Notes: generated from the letters alone by a model not told the origin. A DNA stretch of 64,000 bases from Lentibacillus sp. CBA3610 (GCF_013373365.1 NZ_CP035925.1:310001-374000); one strand, 5' to 3'. Shown: positions 18,691-27,759, numbered from the stretch's first letter. Program-made: numbers and translations.

Positions 18691-19284
18691 TTGCCTAACG
18701 ATAAACACACATCAAATGAAGAAGAAAAATATGAAGAAACGATTGAAAAATTCATCCAAGTAATTGCTAAAAATATGAGCCTATATGGTATTACATCCTC
18801 TGTAGGTCGGTTATATGGTGTCCTGTACTTTTCAGATGAACCGATGACACTTGATGGTATGCGTGATGCCCTGGAAATGAGTAAAACCAGTATGTCAACA
18901 GGTGTACGGTCTTTATCGGATATGAAAATGGTCGAATCGACTTTTAAAAGAGGCATCCGAAAAGATTTGTATCGATCAGAGGAGGACTGGTATAAATCAT
19001 TCACATCATTGTTTGGAAACCGTTGGCGCCACCATACTGAGACGAACATTGAAGAGGCTGAAGAAACCATCATGGAACTCAGAAAAATAGCTCAGGAAAC
19101 GAGTGATGAGAACCTGAAAAACAGAATTGGCCGGGACATTGATCGTCTCCGTTATGCCAAGGATTATTACAAGTGGCTGATGAAGTTTATTCAGGTGGTT
19201 GAGTCGGGCGAAATATTTGAATATGTACCAAGAAACGATATAGAGACAGGTGATGAGAAGTATCGAAGGGATAACCGATCATGA
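18691..19284 (+). CDS. GbsR/MarR-type transcriptional regulator
   Basis: A 197-residue winged-helix regulator of the GbsR/OpcR family; the recognition helix region has [12 protein letters not shown], with a helical C-terminal dimer arm. In B. subtilis GbsR senses choline and controls glycine betaine synthesis and choline uptake. Start is TTG 18691, seven bases after TGGAGGG; the codons upstream lie within that site. It ends 22 bases before yhaM, so the two are probably co-transcribed, although yhaM has no known link to osmoprotection. A second family member lies at 22.4 kb. Confidence 0.85.
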   Translation: MPNDKHTSNEEEKYEETIEKFIQVIAKNMSLYGITSSVGRLYGVLYFSDEPMTLDGMRDALEMSKTSMSTGVRSLSDMKMVESTFKRGIRKDLYRSEEDWYKSFTSLFGNRWRHHTETNIEEAEETIMELRKIAQETSDENLKNRIGRDIDRLRYAKDYYKWLMKFIQVVESGEIFEYVPRNDIETGDEKYRRDNRS

Positions 19285-19306
19285 TAAAAAAGGGGGAGGA
19301 AGCGAT

Positions 19307-20254
19307 TTGAAACAGGGGATAGGACATTACACTATTGGTGATGCATTCGACAGTTTTATTTTGATCAAAACAGCCACAAGGGGAGTTGCCAGCAATGGAA
19401 AGCCATTTTTAACACTAATATTGCGCGATGCGACAGGTGAAATCGAAGCAAAATTGTGGGATGCGACGAAAGAAGATGAGGAAATATTTGTTCCCGAGCA
19501 GATTGTGAAGCTTTCCGGGGAAGTTAATCAGTTCAGGGGAAAGCCACAACTGAAAATCTTTTCCATTCGCCCCTCCCAAACAACAGATGGTGTCCAGGTT
19601 TCCGATTTTGTTGAGAAAGCCCCCATTGATAAAGACGTGCTGATGGAAAAGTTAACGGAAGCCATTTTTGAGATGGAGAACCCGTCATTACAGCGAATTG
19701 TACGAGCTCTCATCAAAAAGTATCAGGAAGCTCTGCTGACTTACCCTGCAGCAACGAAAAACCATCACGAATATGTATCAGGGCTGGCACACCATATTGT
19801 CAGCATGCTTGCGTTGGCTAAAGAACTGCATCAACTCTATCCGAATACGAATAAGGATTTATTATATGCAGGCGTCATTTTGCACGACCTTGGGAAAGTT
19901 AAAGAGCTATCAGGTGTTGTAACGACATCGTATACATTGGAAGGAAAATTGGTTGGACATATTCCAATCATGGTTGAGGAGATTGGAAATATGGCTGAAG
20001 AACTGCAAATTGATGGTGAGGAAGTATTGATTTTACAGCATTTGATTCTATCCCATCATGGTAAAGCAGAATGGGGAAGTCCCAAGCCGCCATTAATCCG
20101 GGAAGCAGAATTACTGCATTTGATTGATTTGATTGATGCACGGATGAATATGCTGAACCGTGCACTGGATAAGGTCAAGCCCGGAGAATTTACAGAACGG
20201 TTATTTGCACTTGATAATCGGTCATTTTATAAACCGCTCTTTGAAGAGAATTAG
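19307..20254 (+). CDS. yhaM: 3'-5' exoribonuclease YhaM
   Basis: A 315-residue protein with an N-terminal OB fold (residues 10-95) and a C-terminal HD phosphohydrolase domain ([21 protein letters not shown]). YhaM degrades RNA and single-stranded DNA from the 3' end with Mn or Co and takes part in mRNA turnover in the cytoplasm. TTG 19307 is chosen: GGGGGAGGA stands six bases before it and the length (314 in B. subtilis) fits; the upstream frame to 19250 overlaps the preceding gene. Confidence 0.93.
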   Translation: MKQGIGHYTIGDAFDSFILIKTATRGVASNGKPFLTLILRDATGEIEAKLWDATKEDEEIFVPEQIVKLSGEVNQFRGKPQLKIFSIRPSQTTDGVQVSDFVEKAPIDKDVLMEKLTEAIFEMENPSLQRIVRALIKKYQEALLTYPAATKNHHEYVSGLAHHIVSMLALAKELHQLYPNTNKDLLYAGVILHDLGKVKELSGVVTTSYTLEGKLVGHIPIMVEEIGNMAEELQIDGEEVLILQHLILSHHGKAEWGSPKPPLIREAELLHLIDLIDARMNMLNRALDKVKPGEFTERLFALDNRSFYKPLFEEN

Positions 20255-20337
20255 GCTGATTTCTTTAAAAGGTTATTTTCCCCCTTTTTTAGTCATATAT
20301 ATGAAGCAGATTCATTCATGGACAAGGGGGGCATAGC

Positions 20338-20535
20338 ATGATTCTTGGAGTGCCTTGGTGGGTTTTTATGATGATCCTTTTCATTTTTTTGAGCGGTTAC
20401 ATGGCTTTTAGAGCAATGAGAGCAGAACGCCGGATCGAACAGCAATATATTGAGCAGGAAGGTAAAGTATACATCGATCGAATGGAAAAGGAACGCCAGC
20501 AAAAACAGCAACGGAGACAGCAATTGTCACATTAA
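20338..20535 (+). CDS. yhaL: YhaL-like sporulation protein
   Basis: A 65-residue protein with one N-terminal membrane helix (WWVFMMILFIFLSGYMAF) and a charged, Gln-rich cytoplasmic tail. Size, layout and the position between yhaM and prsA match B. subtilis YhaL, named for a sporulation role. AAGGGGGG precedes ATG 20338. It shares a bidirectional terminator with prsA. Confidence 0.82.
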   Translation: MILGVPWWVFMMILFIFLSGYMAFRAMRAERRIEQQYIEQEGKVYIDRMEKERQQKQQRRQQLSH

Positions 20536-20551
20536 AAATGATTAATAAAAA

Positions 20552-20588
20552 CTGCTGATCCGTTTTATGCGGATCAGCAGCTTTTTTT
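20552..20588. terminator. Bidirectional terminator of yhaL and prsA
   Basis: CTGCTGATCCG and CGGATCAGCAG with a seven-base loop and seven T on the plus side; AAAAA on the other side gives the minus strand a T run. It touches the prsA stop. Confidence 0.9.
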
Positions 20589-21483
20589 AACCTTGAGGCT
20601 GCCCTTGAGATTGCCCTGGATTTGTTTGTTCAAAGATATCTTCCAGACCTTCTGCTTGAATGTTGTAGTCAGAATCCTCAATCAGGCCGTTAACTTTTTC
20701 CTGAAGTGCTTGAATATCGACACGATCATTTATAATATTCCGGCGTATGGTATCTTGATTGTCTTCAAATGAACCGATATCCTCTTCAGTTTCACGCTTG
20801 TCCGTTACTTGAATAACGTGAAAGCCATGTTGGGATTCAACGGGATCGCTGATTTCATCTACTTCCATATCATAGGCTGTATCCTCAAAAGCCGGTACCA
20901 TGTCACCAACAGAGAAGTAGCCTAAGTCGCCGCCATTCTGGGCAGATGCATTATCATTTGAATATTCTTCTGCGAGGTCGGCGAAATCATCACCGTCATC
21001 AAGTCTGCTTTTCACTTCATTAGCCGTTTCCTCATCATCGACTAAAATGTGCCGTGCCTCAATTTCTGTTTGCATGCGGTCGTATCTATCCTGCAAATCC
21101 TCTTCGGTAATGTCCATATCCTCAGCTGCTGCTTCCAGCTGGAGAAGACTGAGATGGATTGTGTTGCGGTACGCTTCTTCGCTCTGGATTCCCTGCTGCT
21201 GCAGGAACATTTCAAATTGTTCACCCAGTTGGTCCTTTGTATTTTGCACTTCCTGATCCACTTGTTCCTCTGTTACCTCATAGTTATCGCTCAGTACCTC
21301 AATCGTAATAAGCTCACGAAGGACACCTTCACCAGCACGATTTTTCATCTCCTGATAAAATTCTTCCTTGGTGATATCACCGGCATTTGTTTCGGCTACG
21401 ACCTCCGAGTCACCATCATCCGTACAGGCTGATAATGTCAAAACACCGGCAGTTAAGGTTGCAGCGATTGCCAATTTTTTCAT
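20587..21483 (-). CDS. prsA: PrsA foldase lipoprotein (parvulin-type PPIase)
   Basis: A 298-residue lipoprotein: signal peptide with lipobox LSAC (Cys 20), N-terminal chaperone arm, then a parvulin domain (about residues 138-230: ARHILVDDE, GGDLGYFSVGDMVPAFEDTAY, HGFHVIQV) and a helical acidic tail. It helps fold exported proteins at the outer face of the membrane and is often essential. ATG 21483 with an AGGAGTG site. The protein is very acidic, as often in halotolerant species. Confidence 0.95.
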   Translation of the reverse strand: MKKLAIAATLTAGVLTLSACTDDGDSEVVAETNAGDITKEEFYQEMKNRAGEGVLRELITIEVLSDNYEVTEEQVDQEVQNTKDQLGEQFEMFLQQQGIQSEEAYRNTIHLSLLQLEAAAEDMDITEEDLQDRYDRMQTEIEARHILVDDEETANEVKSRLDDGDDFADLAEEYSNDNASAQNGGDLGYFSVGDMVPAFEDTAYDMEVDEISDPVESQHGFHVIQVTDKRETEEDIGSFEDNQDTIRRNIINDRVDIQALQEKVNGLIEDSDYNIQAEGLEDIFEQTNPGQSQGQPQG

Positions 21484-21595
21484 TTGTGCACACTCCTAAT
21501 CGATTTGTCGCTTTAGCAATTAGTCAGCTTACTAATATAGCATATATTTTATTTGTTTCAGTTTAAAGAATCCCTGAAAAGTCGGAATATACTTC

Positions 21596-21781
21596 CTAAA
21601 CGGTAGCATTTAATACTTTCACATAAGAGGATATGAGTAAGACCAGCACCATAATATTAATAACACGAAACATGGACGACTGTTTTTTCTCCTTCATTTC
21701 CATTTTCGTGCAAAACTGCTGTGTTAATGAATTAAATATCAGTAAGACAAAAATTGCATAAAACGCAAAAATAAACCCCAT
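21596..21781 (-). CDS. Small membrane protein, unknown
   Basis: A 61-residue protein with two hydrophobic segments (FIFAFYAIFVLLIFNSL; INIMVLVLLISSYVKVL) joined by a short charged linker with a Cys. AAGGGGG is eight bases before ATG 21781. It lies between prsA and yhaI, where B. subtilis carries yhaK and yhaJ, but I cannot match it to either. A hairpin-like two-helix topology is predicted; function unknown. Confidence 0.6.
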   Translation of the reverse strand: MGFIFAFYAIFVLLIFNSLTQQFCTKMEMKEKKQSSMFRVINIMVLVLLISSYVKVLNATV

Positions 21782-22048
21782 TTAAAAACCCCCTTAAAAA
21801 AGGATACCACATCATCCATATTTAATACTTTATCAAAAGATTCCTGTCATGAACAGTATAAATTTAATTTTTCGATGTTGGAAATCCGGTTTCATTTATA
21901 AAATCAGGAACGTTTAAATCCGTAAAGAATTTGGTTACGTCATCGCTGCATGAACAGATAGCCAGTTATGAAACTTTTTCAGTTAACTGCTTTTTTTAGT
22001 ATAATAATTTAAAATAGGGAACATGAATAAATCGGTTCGGGGGGGGTT

Positions 22049-22387
22049 ATGTTGTTGAGGAATAGAGAGCAGAATGAAACATTGCGTTTTTATTTTCAAC
22101 TGTTATCGAAAACAATCGATGTAAATCAATATCCATTCACAAAAATGATTATTGAAAACAGCATAACAAAGGCTGAATATGAGAGGATTTTGCAATTGCT
22201 GGAAAAATTGCATCATCAATACATGAACCAAAAAGATGATGGCTTTCTGGATTTTTCGTCACTTTTAGTACAGTTTGCCGGTATGCTTAACGAAAAATTG
22301 GATCCGAATACAACGGTTTATGCATTAAAAAAAGAAGGATATTATCCCTCTTTAATGCAAGAATTCATAAAAATTTTGGAAAGGTGA
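22049..22387 (+). CDS. yhaI: YhaI family protein (DUF1878)
   Basis: A 112-residue helical cytosolic protein matching the YhaI/DUF1878 family (FYFQLLSKTIDVNQYPF, LEKLHHQYMNQKDDGFLDF, YALKKEGYYPSLMQEF). Function unknown; in B. subtilis it neighbours scoC. ATG 22049 is very close to a G-rich ribosome binding site, so TTG 22055 may be the true start. scoC itself does not follow here. Confidence 0.82.
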   Translation: MLLRNREQNETLRFYFQLLSKTIDVNQYPFTKMIIENSITKAEYERILQLLEKLHHQYMNQKDDGFLDFSSLLVQFAGMLNEKLDPNTTVYALKKEGYYPSLMQEFIKILER

Positions 22388-22443
22388 AACCAGGCTATCA
22401 CGAGAAAACACCAAGCATCAGGTCGAAAAACCAGGTTTCGGTC

Positions 22444-22917
22444 TTAATCAGACTCTAAATGGTGAAACGAGGATTCAATTTGCTTGTGGAAATCAATAAT
22501 TTTATTTAGGTTGTTCAAAAGTTCGGAAGGTTGTTCTGTTCCCTGATTTTCAAGGTCTTGCTGTAATTTCTGCAGCGATTCTTTTTGGTGGATGGATGCG
22601 TCAATCCACTTATTAACATAATTATTCATAAATGTTTTAAATAATTGATTGTTAGCTTCATATAAATCTTTCCTTACACCTTTTCTCCATACAAGTGTCA
22701 CCAGGCTGCTATCGGATAAACTGCGTATACTTGTACTCATCGATGTTTTACTTTTTCCCAGTGCTTCACTCATGTCATCTAACGTCTTTGGCTGATCCTG
22801 CAAATATAAATAAACAAATAACCGTGCTTCCAAGGGGCTTAAGCCGAACATTTCAAGTGTTTTTGCAAATTCTGAAATAATTTTATATGTAACATCTTCT
22901 GTCGTTGACTTGTACAT
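22444..22917 (-). CDS. opcR: OpcR/GbsR-like regulator of osmoprotectant uptake
   Basis: A 157-residue winged-helix protein of the GbsR family: helix-turn-helix at residues 45-72 (SEALGKSKTSMSTSIRSL), then basic wing RKGVRKDLYE and a helical dimer arm. It is divergent from an OpuA-type operon, as B. subtilis OpcR is from opuC, so it most likely represses opuAA-AB-AC when choline or betaine is not needed. AGGAGG is five bases before ATG 22917. The candidate operator with GTACA half sites lies in the intervening region. Confidence 0.8.
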   Translation of the reverse strand: MYKSTTEDVTYKIISEFAKTLEMFGLSPLEARLFVYLYLQDQPKTLDDMSEALGKSKTSMSTSIRSLSDSSLVTLVWRKGVRKDLYEANNQLFKTFMNNYVNKWIDASIHQKESLQKLQQDLENQGTEQPSELLNNLNKIIDFHKQIESSFHHLESD

Positions 22918-23037
22918 GAAATCCTCCTAAAAAGGCTGCTAAATAAAGGTTACATGAAAATTAAGCAAAATAAAAATTTGGAGTATACAAGTAAATCAAA
23001 GAAAATGAGAGGAAATTAAAGAATGTGTCTATATAAC

Positions 23038-23075
23038 TTTGTACAGAATAAACTGTACAAAAAATATGTACAAAA
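23038..23075. promoter_or_regulatory. GTACA-type operator between opcR and opuAA
   Basis: TTTGTACAG, six bases, CTGTACAAA is a perfect nine-base inverted repeat (23038-23061); a third half site ATGTACAAAA follows at 23066-23075. It lies 120 bases before the opcR start and just upstream of the opu promoter -35, a good place for a shared repressor site. Confidence 0.55.
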
Positions 23076-23092
23076 TTACCGGTATTTAATGT

Positions 23093-23121
23093 TTGAAATT
23101 TAAATGTAATAGTCTTATAGT
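23093..23121 (+). promoter_or_regulatory. SigA-type promoter of the opu operon
   Basis: TTGAAA, 17-base spacer, TATAGT. Transcription would start near 23128, leaving a leader of about 235 bases with a possible hairpin ACCAAA/TTTGGT at 23166-23183. Confidence 0.6.
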
Positions 23122-23364
23122 ATTAAGAGTGAACGAGATGAGGTCAGTTAAATTTAAGCTCAACCGAACCAAATCGTTTTGGTGTCGTTTTATAAATTTA
23201 ATCTGATAAAGAAGTTGCAGGACTTTTATCCTTGTCATTCATATTTGATTTGAAAAAGGACAATAGAAACGTGATGGAATGCTCACTGATTATGGGCAAT
23301 TCAATCAAGTTGTTCTGAATCAACACTAAAAAATTAAAGGACTATCGTTAAGTGAGGTGAAAAA

Positions 23365-24579
23365 ATGAGTAAAATTAAAGTCGATAGATTAACAAAAATA
23401 TTCGGCAGGCGACCGAAACAAGCTGTCAAATATCTCGAGGAAAATAAATCAAAAGATGAAATTCTGGACTTAACGGGTATGACAGTGGGTGTTAATCAGG
23501 CTACATTCGAAGTAGATGATGGCGAAGTCTTTGTTATCATGGGTTTATCCGGAAGTGGTAAATCAACACTCGTTCGTATGCTGAATCGCTTGATTGAACC
23601 AACCTCAGGCGATGTATGGCTCGACGATGAAAATATAACAGAGATGGATAAGGACGATTTGCGAAATTTGCGCAGGAAAAAAATGAGCATGGTTTTCCAA
23701 AATTTCGCATTGCTGCCACATAAGACAATTCTCAAAAATGCCGAATACGGCTTGGAAATTCAAGGCATTGACAAAGAAGAACGGGAAAGAAGAGCGGGTG
23801 AAGCATTGGAACTCGTTGGTTTAGGCGGCTATTTTGAAAAATATCCAAGTGAACTATCCGGCGGTATGCAACAGCGCGTCGGCTTGGCCAGAGCGCTCAC
23901 CAACGACCCGGAGATTCTCTTGATGGATGAGGCGTTTAGTGCACTGGATCCATTGATTCGTAAAGATATGCAGGATGAACTCATGGATTTGCAGCAGCGG
24001 GTACATAAAACGATTATCTTCATCACACATGATTTGGACGAGGCCCTCCGAATTGGTGACAGGATTGCACTGATGAAGGATGGCAGTATCGTGCAAGTCG
24101 GGACAGCTGAAGATATCCTGATGGATCCCGCCAATAATTATGTTGAGCGTTTCGTTGAAGATGTCGATCTTGCCAAGGTTCTCACAGCTGGACATGTCAT
24201 GAAACGTGCTGAAACGGTGACGGTCGATCGGGGTGCCAATGTTGCGCTAAGGTTAATGAAGGAAAATGGGGTTTCAACCATTTATGTGGTTGACAAAAAA
24301 CAAAAATTACTCGGCTATGTAACGGCAGATCAGGCAGCAGAAGCCGCTAGGGAAAATAAGGCACTTGAAGATGTTCTGGTAACTGATATTCCGACGGTTC
24401 ATCCTGATACATTGCTGTCTGAACTATTCGAGCCAATGGCTGATGACAAGGCGCCACTGTCTGTTGTGGACGAATCAGGTAAGCTGGTCGGCATTGTTGT
24501 CAGAGGATCCATTATCGGAGCACTTGCAGGTAACGATAAAGTGCTGAATGGAAATGGGGGTGACGAAGCAAATGGATGA
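23365..24579 (+). CDS. opuAA: Glycine betaine ABC importer ATPase with CBS domains
   Basis: A 404-residue ProV/OpuAA-type ATPase: N-terminal helical extension typical of the osmoprotectant group, Walker A GLSGSGKST (about residue 60), signature LSGGMQQR, Walker B ILLMDEAFSALD, H-loop ITHD, then two CBS domains (from about residue 285) that sense ionic strength or nucleotides. It energises uptake of glycine betaine for osmotic protection. Ribosome binding site GAGGTG seven bases before ATG 23365. First gene of opuAA-AB-AC; overlaps opuAB by eight bases. Confidence 0.93.
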   Translation: MSKIKVDRLTKIFGRRPKQAVKYLEENKSKDEILDLTGMTVGVNQATFEVDDGEVFVIMGLSGSGKSTLVRMLNRLIEPTSGDVWLDDENITEMDKDDLRNLRRKKMSMVFQNFALLPHKTILKNAEYGLEIQGIDKEERERRAGEALELVGLGGYFEKYPSELSGGMQQRVGLARALTNDPEILLMDEAFSALDPLIRKDMQDELMDLQQRVHKTIIFITHDLDEALRIGDRIALMKDGSIVQVGTAEDILMDPANNYVERFVEDVDLAKVLTAGHVMKRAETVTVDRGANVALRLMKENGVSTIYVVDKKQKLLGYVTADQAAEAARENKALEDVLVTDIPTVHPDTLLSELFEPMADDKAPLSVVDESGKLVGIVVRGSIIGALAGNDKVLNGNGGDEANG

Positions 24580-25411
24580 GAATACAGGATTTTTCCCCGC
24601 CATTCCATTGGCTGAGTGGGTTGAATCGTTTGTTGATTTTTTGACAAATTATTTCTCGATTGTGTTTGATACGATTTCGAACGTCGTTGCATTCATTACA
24701 GAGAATTTTGTGTTATTAATGGAATTTGTACCCCCACTTTTGCTGATTGTCATAATAGCTCTCTTGGCATGGTGGGTAGTCAATTGGAAAATTGGTCTGT
24801 TTGCTCTCCTGGGTCTTGGACTTATTAATAACCTCGGGTACTGGACGGAGACTATTGAAACGATATCCCTTGTTTTAGTTTCAGTTGTTATTGCGATGAT
24901 AATCGGGATTCCGATTGGGATTTGGATGTCGCAAAAAAACACTGTCCAGACGGTTATTACGCCGGTACTTGACTTTATGCAGACGATGCCGGCATTTGTT
25001 TATTTGATTCCGGCGGTTGTGTTTTTCAGCCTTGGAATGGTCCCTGGTGTTATTGCAACCATCATTTTTGCCATGCCGCCGACTGTCAGGCTGACAAACC
25101 TTGGCATACGGCAGGTTGACCAGGAACTGATTGAAGCATCCAACGCCTTTGGTTCCACTACTGGGCAAAGGCTGGCAAAAGTTCAGATACCACTGGGAAT
25201 GCCGTCCATCATGGCAGGTATTAACCAGACGATTATGCTGTCCTTGTCAATGGTTGTCATCGCGTCCATGGTCGGGGCGCCTGGTCTTGGTACAGTTGTT
25301 TACCGGGCTGTTACACAGGTTGATATCGGATCAGGATTTGAAGGTGGTTTATCACTTGTTATCCTTGCGATGCTGCTTGACAGGATTACACAGGGGGCAA
25401 GTAAAAATTAA
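24572..25411 (+). CDS. opuAB: Glycine betaine ABC importer permease
   Basis: A 279-residue permease with about seven or eight membrane helices and the binding-protein-dependent transport loop (ELIEASNAFGSTTGQRLAKVQIPLG). It forms the membrane channel for OpuAA. ATG 24572 is used, after GGGGGTGA; it overlaps the end of opuAA. Length agrees with B. subtilis OpuAB (282). Confidence 0.93.
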   Translation: MDENTGFFPAIPLAEWVESFVDFLTNYFSIVFDTISNVVAFITENFVLLMEFVPPLLLIVIIALLAWWVVNWKIGLFALLGLGLINNLGYWTETIETISLVLVSVVIAMIIGIPIGIWMSQKNTVQTVITPVLDFMQTMPAFVYLIPAVVFFSLGMVPGVIATIIFAMPPTVRLTNLGIRQVDQELIEASNAFGSTTGQRLAKVQIPLGMPSIMAGINQTIMLSLSMVVIASMVGAPGLGTVVYRAVTQVDIGSGFEGGLSLVILAMLLDRITQGASKN

Positions 25412-25428
25412 GGATGTTCACGGGTTAT

Positions 25429-25448
25429 CTGCATCATACATGATGCAG
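25429..25448 (+). other. Hairpin between opuAB and opuAC
   Basis: CTGCATCA, TACA loop, TGATGCAG: eight perfect pairs without a T run, in an 83-base gap before the binding-protein gene. Such hairpins often stabilise upstream mRNA or give the binding protein more transcript. Confidence 0.5.
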
Positions 25449-25494
25449 AGATCCGAACATATATATATTATTATTTTAAGGAGGGTCATTTCTT

Positions 25495-26467
25495 ATGTTT
25501 AAGAAATTTAGATTATTAGGCTTAGCTGCAGCTCTTATGCTGGCTATAACACTCGCTGCATGTGGCGGCGGTGGCGATAGTGAAGGCGACGGCGGTGAAT
25601 CCGCTGACGACGGCAGTAATGGTAATGGCGGTGAAGCTAGTGGTGACACCATTGAACTTGGTGAAACTGATCTGACTGTCCCATATGTTGCTTGGGCAGG
25701 TGCACTCGTACGTACACCACTATTACAAATAGCACTGGAAGAAGCGGGCTATAACGTTGAGGCAACTCAAGTTGATGCGGGTCCGATGTGGACGAGTGTC
25801 GCTGATGGTTCGGCTGATTTCATGACAGCTTCCTGGTTGCCGGCGACTCACCAAAACTATTGGGAAGAATACCAGGATGATGTTGAAGTGATCGGTGAGT
25901 TTGTAGCGCAGGCGCCGCTTGGATTAACCGTTCCATCTTATATGGATGTCGAGTCAATTGAAGACCTGAAAGGCAATGAGGAACTGGGTGAAGAAGTCGA
26001 TTGGACCATTACTGGTATCGACCCAGGTGCAGGTGTTATGGCGAGCACGGAAGAAGCAATTGAGAACTATGGACTTGAGAATTGGGAACTGTCATCAAGC
26101 TCTGAAGGGGCCATGCTGTCAGAACTGCAGACTAAAATCGATAATGAAGAACCAATTCTTGTTCCGGGTTGGAAACCACATTGGAAATTTGCCGAATTGG
26201 ATCTGAAAATGCTGGAAGATCCTGACGAGTTTACGGCGGTGAAGGGTGACCGTATCGAAGCTGTTTGCCAACCCTGACTTCGAGGAAAATTCTCCAGGCG
26301 CTTTTGAAAATCGTACAACGCTTCACAGAAGATTATGTGGTGAAGAAATGGAAAATGGAGTTGCTGGTAGCGTTAACGACGGTGCAAGTGAAGAAGAAGC
26401 AGCACAGCAATTCATTGAAGACAATCCGGATCTTCTGGAAAGCTGGACAGAAGGTATTGGTGAATAA
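25495..26467 (+). CDS. opuAC: Glycine betaine-binding lipoprotein (frameshifted near the 3' end)
   Basis: An OpuAC-type substrate-binding protein: lipobox AITLAACG (Cys about residue 22), a Gly/Asp/Glu-rich linker, then the binding domain with Trp residues likely to cage the betaine (VAWAG, MWTSVADGSADFMTASWLP, WKPHWKF). The frame from ATG 25495 stops at 26277 (after GDRIEAV); the family sequence goes on in another frame (KLFANPDFEENSPGAFE), shifts again for IVQRFTEDYV and returns for EEMENGVAGS to the stop at 26467. So three indels lie within about 80 bases, net one base. With the protein essential for opu function, sequence error is likely. Confidence 0.85.
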
Positions 26468-26485
26468 ATCTCGAGCCTATTAATA

Positions 26486-26519
26486 AAAGCTGTCTCATGA
26501 CAATGAGGCAGCTTTTTTA
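26486..26519 (+). terminator. opuA operon terminator
   Basis: AAAGCTGTCTCAT and ATGAGGCAGCTTT around GACA, then T residues. Confidence 0.88.
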
Positions 26520-26532
26520 TTGCCGGATGGAA

Positions 26533-26570
26533 ACAAAAAACCCCCGTATCAGCGTGCAGCAGATACGGGG
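26533..26570 (-). terminator. yhaH terminator
   Basis: On the minus strand CCCCGTATCTG ... GATACGGGGG is followed by TTTTTT. It ends about 17 bases after the yhaH stop. Confidence 0.88.
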
Positions 26571-26586
26571 CGATTCATGATTGTAT

Positions 26587-26943
26587 TTAATTTTTTGCTT
26601 TATCTTCCAATTCTTTCAAACTTACTTCGATTTGCTCAAGATAGTCATGAATGTTTTCCTGGTGTGGTTCCACTGTTTTCTTCCATTCTTCTACAGAGTT
26701 TTTCATCTCCTGTGTCAATTCCTTAACGAGGACGGCGCCTTCTTTGGATGTTTCAGTAATTTGATTTTTTAACTGTAAACCATCTGTTTTCAACTTATTC
26801 AACAGGCCATTTAGTTCGATGCTTTGTTCTTTAACACGGTTTCGGATGCTGCTGCCTGATTCAGGTGTGCTTAATAAGGCCACGGCAGCACTTACTGTTC
26901 CTCCTGCCAAAATTCCAAGAACGAGTGATTTCCCTTTACCCAT
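26587..26943 (-). CDS. yhaH: YhaH (YtxH-like) membrane-anchored protein
   Basis: A 118-residue protein with one N-terminal Gly/Ala-rich membrane helix (LVLGILAGGTVSAAVALL) and a long coiled-coil tail, the YtxH/YhaH layout. B. subtilis YhaH also has 118 residues and sits beside trpP. ATG 26943 is chosen, nine bases after AAAGGAGCG; the upstream ATG at 26973 lies before that site. Function unknown; YtxH relatives are general stress proteins. Confidence 0.85.
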   Translation of the reverse strand: MGKGKSLVLGILAGGTVSAAVALLSTPESGSSIRNRVKEQSIELNGLLNKLKTDGLQLKNQITETSKEGAVLVKELTQEMKNSVEEWKKTVEPHQENIHDYLEQIEVSLKELEDKAKN

Positions 26944-27028
26944 AGTGGTAAACGCTCCTTTCGAATTCTCCATTATATCTTTTACCTGTGTCGCACTCAG
27001 AAAAACATCATTTCATAACATTTCATTT

Positions 27029-27062
27029 TAAAAAACCCTCTGACAACTAATTGTGCCAGAGG
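27029..27062 (-). terminator. trpP terminator
   Basis: On the minus strand CCTCTG pairs with CAGAGG (loop holds CACAATTAGTTG with extra pairing), followed by GTTTTTT; 25 bases after the trpP stop. Confidence 0.82.
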
Positions 27063-27086
27063 ATTGTCGATACAAGTCGTCATATG

Positions 27087-27608
27087 TCACACGGTTGATA
27101 GTGGACGTGTCTGTTTAAAAATGTTTTGGACGATTGGGTAAACAATAATCATAAATGCTGTATTCAATGCAGTTGCCGGCAACACGATTGTTCCGAATAA
27201 TATCAAAAATGCGCCTTCCATCAGTCCGACAATATAAAGCGCTATGGTAATAAATATTGAGCCGCTGATCATAGTACCAACAGCCGTTAATACCGGAACA
27301 TTTATTTTAACATCCAGCCTGTCTTTAACGAGTAATAACAATCCGAAAAACAGTATACCAGTGATTGGTTTATCAATCATGTTGGCGATTTGTCCTCCGG
27401 GTGTTTGGGTCGTTAAAGCCGAAATAACACCGGCTGCCAGTGATAACACCATGACATATTTCGTTTTCGGAAACAGCATGATGCCTAAAAACATCATGGA
27501 CAGCAGCATGTCTGGTTTCATTCCGTAAATAAAAGGCGGGATGATAAAATGCAGTACAGCACCAATCCCCAATAACAGTGATAAAAGTACTAAAACCCTC
27601 GTATTCAT
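27087..27608 (-). CDS. trpP: Tryptophan transporter TrpP
   Basis: A 173-residue membrane protein with five predicted helices, close to B. subtilis TrpP in length, sequence (PPFIYGMKPDMLL, KTKYVMVLSLAAGVISALTT, GGQIANMIDK) and position between yhaH and hit. TrpP is the likely tryptophan importer. In B. subtilis its translation is blocked by the tryptophan-activated protein TRAP; here five NAG triplets spaced by two bases overlap the ribosome binding site, which suggests the same control. Confidence 0.9.
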   Translation of the reverse strand: MNTRVLVLLSLLLGIGAVLHFIIPPFIYGMKPDMLLSMMFLGIMLFPKTKYVMVLSLAAGVISALTTQTPGGQIANMIDKPITGILFFGLLLLVKDRLDVKINVPVLTAVGTMISGSIFITIALYIVGLMEGAFLILFGTIVLPATALNTAFMIIVYPIVQNIFKQTRPLSTV

Positions 27609-27614
27609 TTTTAC

Positions 27615-27637
27615 CTCTCCTCTTCTCGGCTAAGCTA
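27615..27637 (-). promoter_or_regulatory. TRAP-like binding site over the trpP ribosome binding site
   Basis: Reading on the minus strand from 27637: UAG, UAG, GAG, GAG, GAG, each separated by exactly two bases, the last being part of the GGAGAGG Shine-Dalgarno. Two further GAG/UAG triplets occur in codons 3-7. This is the pattern TRAP (MtrB) needs. Confidence 0.6.
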
Positions 27638-27759
27638 TTTGAGTTTCCAGTTGTGCACTGATTGCCGACTGCGAAACGTAACTTAATTATAACAGAAAAA
27701 CACCTGAATAAAAAGTATTAATTTTCTGACCCTTTCTGGAGAAGTCAGATGAAAGTCAG

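Noticed and set aside
26246..26483. Independent small genes behind opuAC
   Set aside because: Their translations are the missing C-terminal part of OpuAC in shifted frames.
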